Below, piece after piece: positions 36,284-44,829 of a stretch of DNA of 64,000 nt. Source of the DNA: Streptomyces pyxinae (lineage in GTDB: Bacteria > Actinomycetota > Actinomycetes > Streptomycetales > Streptomycetaceae). The notes beneath the pieces were generated by a model, which saw nothing but the letters and a program-made list of their open reading frames with translations, searched no databases and was not told where the DNA came from. Numbering within the stretch: position 1 is the first letter of the stretch; every line of letters starts with the position of its first letter. The stretch covers positions 124,001 through 188,000 of the forward strand of contig NZ_JANUGQ010000004.1 in the NCBI RefSeq assembly GCF_024756275.1, given 5' to 3'. Both the position numbers and the translations under genes were made by a program.

Positions 36284-36496
36284 CGGCTGGGGGCCGACGG
36301 CTGACGGACAGCGATCGGACGGCGGCAGGACCGCGGTCGGACGGCAACGGTCCGGAGAACGGAGGGTCTCGGTCCGGCAACCACCCGATGATCACATCGG
36401 TCCGGGGCACTGATCGCGGAGACTGGACGTTCTATATTCAGTTCGTCATGCCGGATCAAAGTACCTGTTTCCCCTTTGCCGAGAGCAGCCGCACCG

Positions 36497-37822
36497 ATGC
36501 CCCGAAGTACCCGCAAACGCGGCAGCCGTAGGCGCGCCCGCCGCAACAACCATGCCCGCACCGCACTCCTGGCCGCGTCCGCGCTGGTGCTGGTCTCCGT
36601 GGCCCTGCTGCTCGGCAGGACGCTCACCGGCGATCAGGAGACCTCGGCGGCGGCCACCCAGGGGAAGGCCGACCCCGGCTCCGACGGGTCGAAGCCGGGC
36701 GCGGGCGAACGGCAGCAGGGTGCTCTCGCCAAGTTGCGGGCCCAGCCCTGGGACGGCAAGACCAAGGTGCTCGGCGACGGCTCCACCTCCTGGACCGGCC
36801 CGCAGCCGGGACAGTTGAAGCCGGAACGCCTCAAACCAGGACAAAAGCCACCACAGTTCGTGGTCTTCTCCTGGGACGGCGCGCTGGAGGGCGACGACCA
36901 TCTCTTCTCCCACTTCCGCGAGGTGGCCAAGGAGAGCAACGCTCATATGACGTTCTTCCTGACCGGCATCTATCTGCTGCCGGCCGCGAAGAAGAACCTC
37001 TATGAGCCGCCCCAGCACGGCCGGGGCTCGGCGGCCATCTCGTACCCGACCGACGAGCACATCCGGACCACGCTCGGCCAGCTCAGCGGGGCCTGGAAGG
37101 ACGGGCACGAGATCGGCTCGCACTTCAACGGGCACTTCTGCGGCGCCAAGGGCGGCGACGACTGGTCCACCGCCGAGTGGACCAGCGAGATCCAGCAGAC
37201 GTACGACTTCGTCAAGAAGTGGAAGACCAACACCGGCTTCACCGACCTGCCGGCGCTGCCCTTCGACCCCGACCGGGAGTTCGTCGGCGGCCGCGCGCCC
37301 TGCCTGGAGGGGCAGAAGACGCTGATCCCGGCGGCCAAGAAGTTCGACTGGCGCTACGACGCCAGCTCGCCGGGCAACTTCCAGACCTGGCCGCGCAAGC
37401 AGGACGGCGTCTGGGACTTCCCGCTCCAGCTCCTGCCGTACCCGGAGAAGGAGATCCAGGTCCTCTCCATGGACTTCAACTTCCTCTACAACCAGTCCAA
37501 CGGCAAGACCGACGGCAATCCGGCGATGTACCAGATCTGGGAGAAGACGACCCGCCAGGCGTACCTCAACGGCTTCAACCGCGTCTACAACGGCAGCCGG
37601 GCGCCGATGTTCATCGGCAACCACTTCGAGCAGTGGAACGGCGGCATCTACATGCAGGCCGTGGAGGACGTGATGCGGGAGGTCTGCCCGCGCAAGGACG
37701 TCAAGTGCGTCTCCTTCCGCGAGCTGAGCGACTGGCTGGACGCCCAGGACCCGGCGGTCCTGGAGCAGCTCCGGACGCTCGACCCGGCCCAGGCGCCGAT
37801 CTGGAAGAGCGTGGTGAAGTAG
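36497..37822 (+). CDS. Membrane-anchored NodB-like polysaccharide deacetylase family protein
   Basis: 441 residues. A very basic N-terminus (MPRSTRKRGSRRRARRNNHAR) precedes one membrane segment (TALLAASALVLVSVALLLG), then a Lys/Gly/Pro-rich linker and a NodB-like barrel. VVFSWDGALE carries the motif-1 aspartate, AHMTFFLTGIYLL the second strand, and IGSHFNGHFCG the metal-binding HxxxH. The C-terminal MFIGNHFEQWNGGIYMQAVEDVM corresponds to the last catalytic motif. The domain is larger than in simple chitin or peptidoglycan deacetylases (about 330 residues). It acts outside the membrane; the glycan substrate is unknown. It ends before a perfect 22-base hairpin. Confidence 0.85.
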   Translation: MPRSTRKRGSRRRARRNNHARTALLAASALVLVSVALLLGRTLTGDQETSAAATQGKADPGSDGSKPGAGERQQGALAKLRAQPWDGKTKVLGDGSTSWTGPQPGQLKPERLKPGQKPPQFVVFSWDGALEGDDHLFSHFREVAKESNAHMTFFLTGIYLLPAAKKNLYEPPQHGRGSAAISYPTDEHIRTTLGQLSGAWKDGHEIGSHFNGHFCGAKGGDDWSTAEWTSEIQQTYDFVKKWKTNTGFTDLPALPFDPDREFVGGRAPCLEGQKTLIPAAKKFDWRYDASSPGNFQTWPRKQDGVWDFPLQLLPYPEKEIQVLSMDFNFLYNQSNGKTDGNPAMYQIWEKTTRQAYLNGFNRVYNGSRAPMFIGNHFEQWNGGIYMQAVEDVMREVCPRKDVKCVSFRELSDWLDAQDPAVLEQLRTLDPAQAPIWKSVVK

Positions 37823-38144
37823 GCGGCGGGGCCGGGCCGGTGCGCATGGCCCGGCCGGTGGCGGCGTGACCCGTACGAGGGCCCGGCCGCCGGACACCTC
37901 TCGGCAGGGTGTCCGGCGGCCGGGCCCTCTCCGTGGGAGTGCGCCGGGCCGGTCCGGCGGCCGGGCCCGTCGCGGGCGGGCCGGGCGGCGGTCGAGCGGC
38001 GGCGGCCTCCGGGATGCGCGGACGCCAGGACGCGCGGACGCCGAGGTCACGGGCCGCGTGCGTACGCCGGGCCTCCGGGGCCGGGCGGCGGCGGGACCCG
38101 CCGGACACTGCCGGGCACCGCCGGACGGCTCCCGGCGGCCGGGC
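37823..38144. other. Convergent intergenic region, deacetylase / penicillin-binding protein
   Basis: 322 bases with no gene between two convergent stop codons. Apart from the terminator hairpin at 37877-37929, only GC-rich low-complexity sequence is seen. Confidence 0.6.
37877..37929. terminator. Very strong bidirectional terminator
   Basis: Perfect 22-base inverted repeat (37877-37898 and 37908-37929; arms begin GAGGGCCCGGCC and end GGCCGGGCCCTC) around a 9-base loop TCTCGGCAG. It serves the rightward deacetylase and the leftward penicillin-binding protein gene. Confidence 0.9.
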
Positions 38145-40418
38145 TCAGCGGGAGTGGGCGGCCATGGCCTTCTCGTACGCCTGCCAGATGTCGGCCGGAA
38201 GCGTGCTGCCGACCGTCCGGGAACGGTTGCCCGCCACTCCGTCCAGCGGGATCAGCTCCAGCTTGTGCAGGTCCATCCGGTAGAGCACCACGGCGGTGGC
38301 CTCGGTCTCGGTGTAGCCGGCGAACCAGGCGGCCTTGTTGTCCTCCGTGGTGCCGGGCTTGCCCGCCGCCCGTGCGCCGGGCACCCGGGCGCTCCGGCCG
38401 GCGCCGGAGTCCAGCGAGTCCCGCAGGGCGTCCGTCACCTCCCCGGCCACCTCGGACGTGAAGGCGCGTTCCGGCTCGGGCGCGGCCATCGGGATGTCCG
38501 CGCCGTTGCGGCTGACCCGGAGCACCGAGTACGGCTCGGTGTGCATGCCCTTGGCGGCGAAGGTGCCGTAGGCGGTGGCCATCCGGATGGCGCTGGGCGT
38601 GGAATTGCCGAGCGCGAAGGCGGGCACCTGGGGGCCGAGGCTGGAGGCGAGGATGCCGGCCCGCTGGGCGTGGACGCGCAGCCGGTCGAGGCCGACGTCC
38701 ATGCCGAGCTGGAGGAAGGGCGTGTTCACCGAGTCGGCGAGCGCCCGGCGCAGGCTGATGTTCTCCCCCCAGGACTTTCCGCCGTCGTTCTTGCCCCGCA
38801 CCATCTTGCCGTTGCGGTCCCAGTAGGGGCCCTCGGGGGTCATCACGGCGGCGTCGTGCTGGCCGTTGTAGGTGGACTCCGGGGTCACCGGGGAGCGCGG
38901 GGCATCCCGCTCCTTCACCACGCCGTCGGTGAGCCCGGCGGCGTACACGAAGGGCGCGAAGGCCGAGCCCGCCGGGACGGTCACCGCGTTGGACTCGTTG
39001 AACCCCTGCTTCAGCTGGCCGGGGCCGCCGTACAGGGCGAGGATCCGGCCGTCGGCGCCGACGGTGGCCGCACCGGTGCGGACGAAGGTGTCGGTCTTCC
39101 GCTTCTTCGGGTCGAGCTTTTTGCGGGCGGCCTGGACCGCCTTGTCGAGTTCCTCCGTCCGGGTCTTGTCGAAGGTGGTGTAGATCTGGTAGCCGCCGAG
39201 GTCGAACTCGGCCTCGGAGACCTTTCCGCTGCGGGTGATGTACGACTTCGCCAGCTCGACCAGATAGCCCTGCTGGCCGTCCAGCTCGGTCCGGCCGCCG
39301 GTCTCCTGGGTCGGCTCGGGGAACCGGGTGAACGTCGCCCGCTTCTCCGGGGAGAGCTTGCCGATCTCCACCATCCGGTCCAGCGTCCACTTCCACCGCT
39401 CGACGGCCCGGGCGTGGTTGGCCTTGCCGAGCGCGGGATCGTAGAGCCCCGCCCCCTTGAGCAGCGAGGCCAGGAAGGCGCCCTCACTGGCGTTGAGCTC
39501 GGAGACGTCCTTGCCGTAGTACGCCTGGGCGGCGCGCTGGATGCCGTACGTGCCCCGGCCGAACCAGCTGGTGTTGAGGTAGCCCTCCAGGATCTCGTCC
39601 TTGCTGAAGGCGTTGTCCACCTTGAGCGCCAGCAGGATCTCGGTGTACTTCCGGGAGAAGGTCTGGTCCTGGTTGAGGTACGCGTTCTTCACGTACTGCT
39701 GGGTGATGGTCGAGCCGCCCTGGGTCTCGCCGCCGCCGATCATCCGGGAGGCGGCACGCAGGATGCCGGAGGGCGAGACACCGGGGTCGGAGTAGAAGCT
39801 GGCGTTCTCCGCCGCCAGCACCGCCCAGCGCACGTCCTCGGGCACCTGCTCCAGCGGCATCTCCTGGCGGCGGACCCAGCCGGTCCGGGTCATCTGGGTG
39901 CCGTCCGCCCAGTAGTAGACGTTGTCCTGCTGGGTGGCGAAGGAGTTGAGGTCCTCCGGGATGTCGGTGGTCCAGTACATCAGGCCCACGGTGGCCACCA
40001 GCAGGCCGGCCGCGGACAGCACGGCACCGGCGAGCTGGCGCCAGGAGGGTATCCAGCGGCGGTAGCCGGTGCGGCCCGGGCGGGGGTAGGCGGGCCGCAG
40101 CCGGCGCAGCCAGGGCCGCAGCCGCTCACGCAGCCTCGCCAGGACCGGGCGCAGCCGGTCGAGCAGCGGGGTCAGCCGGGCCAGCAGGGGCGCGAGCCGG
40201 GCGAGCAGCGGGGCGAGCCGGTCGCGGAGGCCGCCGGCGGCGGGCCGGGGGGCCCGGCGGGTTCCGTTGGGCGCGGCACGGCGGGCCCCGGCGGGCGCCG
40301 CCCACCCGGTCCGCCCGTCGGTACCGGCCGCCCGCTCGTCGGTACCGGCGGCCCGCTCGGCGCCGTTGCCGCGCCCGGACCACCGGCCGCGCTCCGGCGG
40401 CTTGCCCCGCTTACCCAC
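38145..40418 (-). CDS. Class A penicillin-binding protein with defective-looking transpeptidase motif
   Basis: 757 residues: cytoplasmic tail (1-130), one membrane segment (131-149), GT51 glycosyltransferase (about 155-350: AAENASFYSDPG, GGSTITQQYVKN, KYTEILLALKVD, EGYLNTSWFGRGTYGIQRAAQAYYGK), and a transpeptidase domain. SxN (SVN 563-565) and KxG (KPGT 687-690) are present, but the serine motif reads SAFA (485-488, in PAGSAFAPF) instead of SxxK, so the catalytic lysine is missing. GT51 motif 1 has EN and D where EDxxFxxHxG is usual. The tail carries heptad repeats near 66-109 (RLAPLLA units). Glycan polymerisation is likely; transpeptidation is doubtful. GTG 40418 has AGGTGATC upstream. Confidence 0.9.
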   Translation of the reverse strand: MGKRGKPPERGRWSGRGNGAERAAGTDERAAGTDGRTGWAAPAGARRAAPNGTRRAPRPAAGGLRDRLAPLLARLAPLLARLTPLLDRLRPVLARLRERLRPWLRRLRPAYPRPGRTGYRRWIPSWRQLAGAVLSAAGLLVATVGLMYWTTDIPEDLNSFATQQDNVYYWADGTQMTRTGWVRRQEMPLEQVPEDVRWAVLAAENASFYSDPGVSPSGILRAASRMIGGGETQGGSTITQQYVKNAYLNQDQTFSRKYTEILLALKVDNAFSKDEILEGYLNTSWFGRGTYGIQRAAQAYYGKDVSELNASEGAFLASLLKGAGLYDPALGKANHARAVERWKWTLDRMVEIGKLSPEKRATFTRFPEPTQETGGRTELDGQQGYLVELAKSYITRSGKVSEAEFDLGGYQIYTTFDKTRTEELDKAVQAARKKLDPKKRKTDTFVRTGAATVGADGRILALYGGPGQLKQGFNESNAVTVPAGSAFAPFVYAAGLTDGVVKERDAPRSPVTPESTYNGQHDAAVMTPEGPYWDRNGKMVRGKNDGGKSWGENISLRRALADSVNTPFLQLGMDVGLDRLRVHAQRAGILASSLGPQVPAFALGNSTPSAIRMATAYGTFAAKGMHTEPYSVLRVSRNGADIPMAAPEPERAFTSEVAGEVTDALRDSLDSGAGRSARVPGARAAGKPGTTEDNKAAWFAGYTETEATAVVLYRMDLHKLELIPLDGVAGNRSRTVGSTLPADIWQAYEKAMAAHSR
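40106..40230 (-). repeat. 21-base repeats encoding Arg-Leu heptads in the penicillin-binding protein tail
   Basis: Imperfect copies of a 21-base unit translate to RLAPLLA, RLAPLLA, RLTPLLD, RLRPVLA, RLRERLR in the cytoplasmic N-terminus just before the membrane segment. An amphipathic, positively charged heptad array at this place could pair with a partner or lie on the inner membrane face. Confidence 0.7.
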
Positions 40419-40819
40419 GGGCGATCACCTCTGCCTCACTCATGACGACGCACTGAACCGCCACAGTCGGCATCGAACCCCCCAGTAGTGCGCAGTACCG
40501 GGACACCGCCCCCACGGCACCCCGAAACAGTCCCCCGACGGGGATCACCCTACGGAGGAGCGTTCGACCGGTGTGCACCACCCCCCACTTTTCAGCCAAG
40601 GTTGACCCAAAACCCGCCATGAACATCTCTGTGGGTGGCTTTGCGCACCCTGCTCCGGTCCGACCGGAGCGGAGAGAAGGGCTGGTGAGCGGGGGTGGCG
40701 GGGCGGACCACCCGGTCGGCCGGGGCCGGTCGGGCACCCCGGGCCGGCCCGCCGGTGGCACCCGGGCCGGGTCGGTGGCGGGTGTCCCGGCCGGGCCCGC
40801 CGGTGACACCCCGGCCGGG
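40419..40819. other. Intergenic region between the penicillin-binding protein and the metallophore operon end
   Basis: 401 bases, no convincing gene. It includes the promoter side of the penicillin-binding protein gene (AT-richer 40580-40640). Nearer the transporter gene are direct repeats of GCCGGTGRCACCCSGGCCGGG (20-base class) at about 40750-40815 that may act as the operon's 3' structure. Confidence 0.5.
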
Positions 40820-42733
40820 TCAGCGGGTGAGCACCCGGCCGAAGGCGCCACCCCGCGCGGACAGCTCGGCCCAGGTGCCCGTCCCGGCGATCCGGCCGCC
40901 CTCCAGCACCGCGATCCGGTCGGCCCGACGGACGGTGGCCGCCCGGTGCGCGACGACCACCGTGGTACGGCTCCGGCCACCGGGTCCCGGGGCGGCCAGG
41001 GCGGCGGCCAGCTCGGCGTCCCCGGCCGCGTCCAGCTGGGCCGTGGTCTCGTCGAGCACCAGGATCCTGGGGTCGGCCAGCAGGGCGCGGGCGAGGGCCA
41101 CCCGGGCGCGCTGACCGCCCGAGAGGGTGGCCCCGCGCTCCCCCACCACGGTGGCGTACCCGTCCGGCAGCCCGGCGGCGATCCGGTCCACCCCGCACAG
41201 CCGGGCGGTGGCGCGCAGCCGCTCGTCGTCCGCCTCCGGGGCGGCCAGCCGGAGATTGTCCGCGAGGGTGCCGTGCAGCAGCGGCGCCTCCTGGCCCACC
41301 ACCGCGACCGTCCGGCGCAGCTCCGGGTCCGCGACCTCCCGCAGATCGACCGGGTCTCCGTACGCCCCGAGCAGTTCCACCGCCCCGTCCTCCGGGTCCC
41401 AGAACCGGGCGAGCAGATGGGCGCAGGTCGACTTGCCCGCGCCCGAGCCGCCGATCAGGGCCAGGGTCTCGCCGGGGCGTACGGTCAGGTCCACCCCGTC
41501 CAGCACCGGGCCCGCGCCGTAGCCGAAGCGCACCCCCCGGAGCCGTACGCCCAGGGGGCCGGCCGGCACCGGACGCGGGGCCCCGGGCGGCGGGGCACCG
41601 GCCGGGGCCGAGAGCGCGGCGCCGACCCGGGCGGCGGCGGCCCGCAGTCCGCCCGCCCGGCCCAGCGCGGCGGCCGCGTCGGCGACCGGGGCCAGGGTGG
41701 CGAGGGCCAGCGCCATGGCGGCCGGCGCCCAGGCCCGGCCCGGCCCGTGCCCGGCCGCGACCGCCGCGACCACGGCCACCGTGCCCGCCACCACCAGCAG
41801 CTCCCGCACCGCGCTCTCGCCCGCCTCCCGGGACTGCTCGGCCCGCTGCGCCGCGCCCAGCCGCTCCCCGGTCGCCCACAGCCGGGCCCGACGGCGCTCC
41901 AGGGCGCCGGCGGCGAGCAGTTCGCGCAGGCCGTCGACGGTCTCGACCGCCTCGGCCGACAGCTCGGCGGCGGCCCGCCGGGTGCGCGCGCCCCGGGCGG
42001 TGCGCCCCGGGCCGTCCAGCAGCGGGACCACCACCAGCAGGGCGGCGACCGGCAGTACGGCCACCGCCAGCCAGGGATCCAGGGCGGCCAGCACCAGGGT
42101 GCCCGCGCCGAACACCGTGCCCGAGGCGACGAGCTGGGCCACGGCATGGGCGTAGAAGAACTCCAGCGCCTCCACGTCCCCCAGCGCCGCCGCGGCCAGG
42201 TCCCCGCTGCGCCGGCCGCCGACCCGGGCCGGGGCGCTGCGGGCCAGCCCGTCGAAGACCCGTACCCGCAGCTCGGCCAGGACCCGGTAGGCCAGGTCGT
42301 GCGAGAGGTCCATCTCCCGCCAGGTCAGCAGCGCCCGCGCCAGGACGAGAGCGACCAGCGCGGCGACCGTGGCCGGGCCCGGGGCCGCCCCGTCGGTGAC
42401 CGCCGCGCCGACCGTGCCGGCGGCCAGGGTGACCAGCGCCACCAGCGCCGTCTGGTCCGCGAGCGCGGCGCCGAAGGTCCGGACGGTCATGGCCTTGTGC
42501 GCGGCCAGCACCGGGAGCAGGGCCCGCAGCGCCCCGCGCCCGGGCACGGGGCCGTCGTCGGCACCCGGCCGGTCGGCGGGCCCGGCCGCGGGGCCGCCCG
42601 GCGTTCCCTCCGGGGCCGGCGCGGTCCCGCCTCCCGGGACCGGGGCGGGTCCGTGGGGCGGTGCACCGTCCGGGGGCGTACCGGCGCCCGGGGCCGTCCC
42701 GTCCCATCGCGCCGGAACCGCCTCCGTACTCAT
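40820..42733 (-). CDS. ABC half-transporter, second of a CydCD/IrtAB/YbtPQ-like pair
   Basis: 637 residues: a Pro/Gly-rich tail (about 65), six membrane helices, then a nucleotide-binding domain with Walker A ALIGGSGAGKST, Q-loop VGQEAPL, signature LSGGQRARVALARALL, Walker B ILVLDETTAQLD and switch AHRAATV. Together with the overlapping upstream gene it should form a heterodimer. Such fused exporter-fold pairs handle siderophores either outward or, for IrtAB and YbtPQ, inward. As the last gene of the YcaO RiPP operon it most likely moves the modified peptide or its metal complex. The direction cannot be read from sequence. ATG overlaps the upstream stop (ATGA). Confidence 0.92.
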   Translation of the reverse strand: MSTEAVPARWDGTAPGAGTPPDGAPPHGPAPVPGGGTAPAPEGTPGGPAAGPADRPGADDGPVPGRGALRALLPVLAAHKAMTVRTFGAALADQTALVALVTLAAGTVGAAVTDGAAPGPATVAALVALVLARALLTWREMDLSHDLAYRVLAELRVRVFDGLARSAPARVGGRRSGDLAAAALGDVEALEFFYAHAVAQLVASGTVFGAGTLVLAALDPWLAVAVLPVAALLVVVPLLDGPGRTARGARTRRAAAELSAEAVETVDGLRELLAAGALERRRARLWATGERLGAAQRAEQSREAGESAVRELLVVAGTVAVVAAVAAGHGPGRAWAPAAMALALATLAPVADAAAALGRAGGLRAAAARVGAALSAPAGAPPPGAPRPVPAGPLGVRLRGVRFGYGAGPVLDGVDLTVRPGETLALIGGSGAGKSTCAHLLARFWDPEDGAVELLGAYGDPVDLREVADPELRRTVAVVGQEAPLLHGTLADNLRLAAPEADDERLRATARLCGVDRIAAGLPDGYATVVGERGATLSGGQRARVALARALLADPRILVLDETTAQLDAAGDAELAAALAAPGPGGRSRTTVVVAHRAATVRRADRIAVLEGGRIAGTGTWAELSARGGAFGRVLTR

Positions 42734-44829
42734 GCCGCCTCCCGCTCGTCGTCGTTCCGGTCGTCGTTGTTGCGCTCATCGGCGTTCCGGTCGTCGGCGT
42801 TCCGCTGGCCACCGTTTCGCTCGTCGGCGTACCGCTCCCCGCTGTTCCGCGCGACGGTGACCCGCTCCCCGGTCTTCCGTTTCTCCGCGCCCCGCTCGTT
42901 GTCGTTCCGGTCGTCGTTGTTGCGCTCGTCGGCCTTCCGGTCGTCACCGCTTCGGTCGTCGCGGGTCCGTTCGCCGACGTGCCGTCGCCCGCTGTTCCGC
43001 GCGCCGGCGGCCCGTTCCCCGGTTTTCCGCTCCTCCGCCTCGCGTTCGCCGGTGTCCCGTTCGCCGGGCTCCCGCTCGCGGACCCCCGGCTCTCCGGTGT
43101 TCCGTTGCGCCGTCTCCCCCGCGCCCGCCGCCACCAGCCGGGCGTAGAGCGGGCTGCGGGCGAGCAGCTCCGGGTGGGTGCCGGTGGCCGCGACCCGGCC
43201 GGCGTCCAGCACCACGATCAGGTCGGCGTCCCGGACCGAGGCCAGCCGGTGCGCGACCACCAGCCGGGTGCGGCCCTTGGCGGCGGCGAGCAGGGCGCGC
43301 CCGATCCGGGCCTCGCGCCGCTCGTCGACGGCGCTGGTCGCCTCGTCGAGCACCAGCACCGGGGCGTCCGCCAGCAGCGCCCGGGCGAGGGCGAGTCGCT
43401 GGCGCTGACCGCCCGAGAGGGTGGCGCCGCGCTCCCCGATCACTGTGGCGTAACCGGCCGGCAGGGCGGCCAGCTCCTCGTGGATCCCAGCCGCCCGGGC
43501 CGCCGCGCGCAGTTCGGCGTCGCTCGCGTCCGGCCGGGCGAGCCGGAGGTTCTCGGCCACCGAGGCGTGGAAGAGGTACGTCTCCTGGGAGACCACCGCG
43601 ATCCCGCGCCGGAGCGCCGCCAGGGAGTACGCGGCGGTGTCCGTCCCGTCGACGGTCACCCGCCCCGCGTCCGGGTCCCACTGCCGCAGCAGCAGAGCCA
43701 GCAGGGTGGACTTGCCGGCGCCCGAGGGACCGACCACGGCGGTGGTGAGCCCGGCGCCGGCGGTGAAGGAGACCCCGCGCAGCGCGGGGCCCGCGGCGCC
43801 CGGGTAGCCGAAGGTGACGTCCTGGAAGCGGAGTTCCGGCGCCGTGACCGGGGCGGGCAGCGTCCCGGTGTCGGGGACGGCCGGGTGGGCGGTGCGCAGC
43901 GCGGCGATCCCGTCGGCGGCCGAGACGCCCAGATAGCCGGCGTGCCACTCCCGGGAGAGGTCGCGGACCGGCCGGAAGCACTCCCCCGCCAGCAGCAGCA
44001 CCAGATAGGTCCCGGTGGCGGCGGTGCGCCCGGAGGCGGCCGAGGCGCAGGCGACCAGCGCGGCGGCGACCGTGCCGCCCTGCACGGCGAGGTCGGTGAG
44101 GCCGGTGTCCACCAGAGAGACCCGCAGTTTGGCGACGGTCGCCCGGTGCAGCGCGGCCGACCGCTCCTCCAGCCGGCGCCGGGTCCGGCCGGTGGCCCCG
44201 GCGGCCCGGAGCGCGGGCATGGCCTGGAGCGCCTCCAGATAGTCGGCGGCCAACGCCTCGTAGCTCTCCCAGTGCTCCTGGCCGCGCCGCCGCAGCAGCC
44301 GGTCCCACCAGCGGGGTGCGCCGAGGGCCAGGGCCAGTGCCGGGGCGAGCGCGAGCACGGCGTACGGCTCCACGGCGGCGACGGCGAGCAGCAGCAGGGG
44401 CGGCAGGGCGCAGGTGAGGATCAGCTGCGGCAGATAGCGGGAGACATAGGCGTCCACTCCCTCCACGCCGTCGACCAGGGTGGCGCGCACCGCCCCCGCC
44501 CGGTCGTCCGCGCCGCGCGCCGGGCCGAGGGTGCCGAGCCGGGCCAGCAGCGCGTCGCGCAGGGCGACCCGTACCGTGGCACCGGCCCGGACGGCCAGCA
44601 CCCGCTGCCGGTGGCCGAGCCCGGCCCGCAACGCGACGGTAGCGAGCACCCCGGCCAGCGGGAGCGCGAGCCCGGCGGTGTCGCCCCGGGCGATCCGGGC
44701 GAGGGCCAGGGCGAGCAGCCCGGCCTGGGCGAGATGGGTGAGGGCGACCGCGCCGAGCAGAGCGGTCGCCCCGGCCAGCGGCCGGCGCCCGGCGCGGGCG
44801 GCCCGCAGCAGTTCGGGGTGGAGCATCAT
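42730..44829 (-). CDS. ABC half-transporter, first of the pair, with a charged pentad-repeat tail
   Basis: 699 residues: six membrane helices (residues about 15-300), then a nucleotide-binding domain with Walker A AVVGPSGAGKSTL, Q-loop VSQETYLF, LSGGQRQRLALARALL, VLVLDEATSAVDERREARI and AHRLASV, ending near residue 575. A C-terminal tail of about 123 residues follows, made of 24 pentads each ending mostly in Arg (see the repeat entry). No ABC half-transporter I know carries such a tail. The ATG overlaps the SagB-like gene stop (ATGA), so it belongs to the RiPP operon. Confidence 0.92.
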   Translation of the reverse strand: MMLHPELLRAARAGRRPLAGATALLGAVALTHLAQAGLLALALARIARGDTAGLALPLAGVLATVALRAGLGHRQRVLAVRAGATVRVALRDALLARLGTLGPARGADDRAGAVRATLVDGVEGVDAYVSRYLPQLILTCALPPLLLLAVAAVEPYAVLALAPALALALGAPRWWDRLLRRRGQEHWESYEALAADYLEALQAMPALRAAGATGRTRRRLEERSAALHRATVAKLRVSLVDTGLTDLAVQGGTVAAALVACASAASGRTAATGTYLVLLLAGECFRPVRDLSREWHAGYLGVSAADGIAALRTAHPAVPDTGTLPAPVTAPELRFQDVTFGYPGAAGPALRGVSFTAGAGLTTAVVGPSGAGKSTLLALLLRQWDPDAGRVTVDGTDTAAYSLAALRRGIAVVSQETYLFHASVAENLRLARPDASDAELRAAARAAGIHEELAALPAGYATVIGERGATLSGGQRQRLALARALLADAPVLVLDEATSAVDERREARIGRALLAAAKGRTRLVVAHRLASVRDADLIVVLDAGRVAATGTHPELLARSPLYARLVAAGAGETAQRNTGEPGVREREPGERDTGEREAEERKTGERAAGARNSGRRHVGERTRDDRSGDDRKADERNNDDRNDNERGAEKRKTGERVTVARNSGERYADERNGGQRNADDRNADERNNDDRNDDEREAA
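42742..43101 (-). repeat. 15-base minisatellite encoding 24 xxx(E/D)R pentads
   Basis: The 3' end of the transporter gene is a degenerate 15-base tandem array. Pentads such as NTGEP, EPGER, DTGER, KTGER, NSGER, NADDR, NADER and NNDDR keep Arg in position 5 and Asp/Glu in position 4. A higher-order period of ten pentads (150 bases) is also visible: KTGER..NSGRR..KADER-NNDDR recurs as KTGER..NSGER..NADER-NNDDR. The result is a zwitterionic, surely disordered or helical tail on the cytoplasmic face. Confidence 0.9.

Noticed and set aside
36497..37822. The very basic N-terminus as a twin-arginine signal
   Set aside because: There is no S/T-RR-x-F-L-K motif followed by a cleavable region; the hydrophobic stretch is long and reads better as a membrane anchor.
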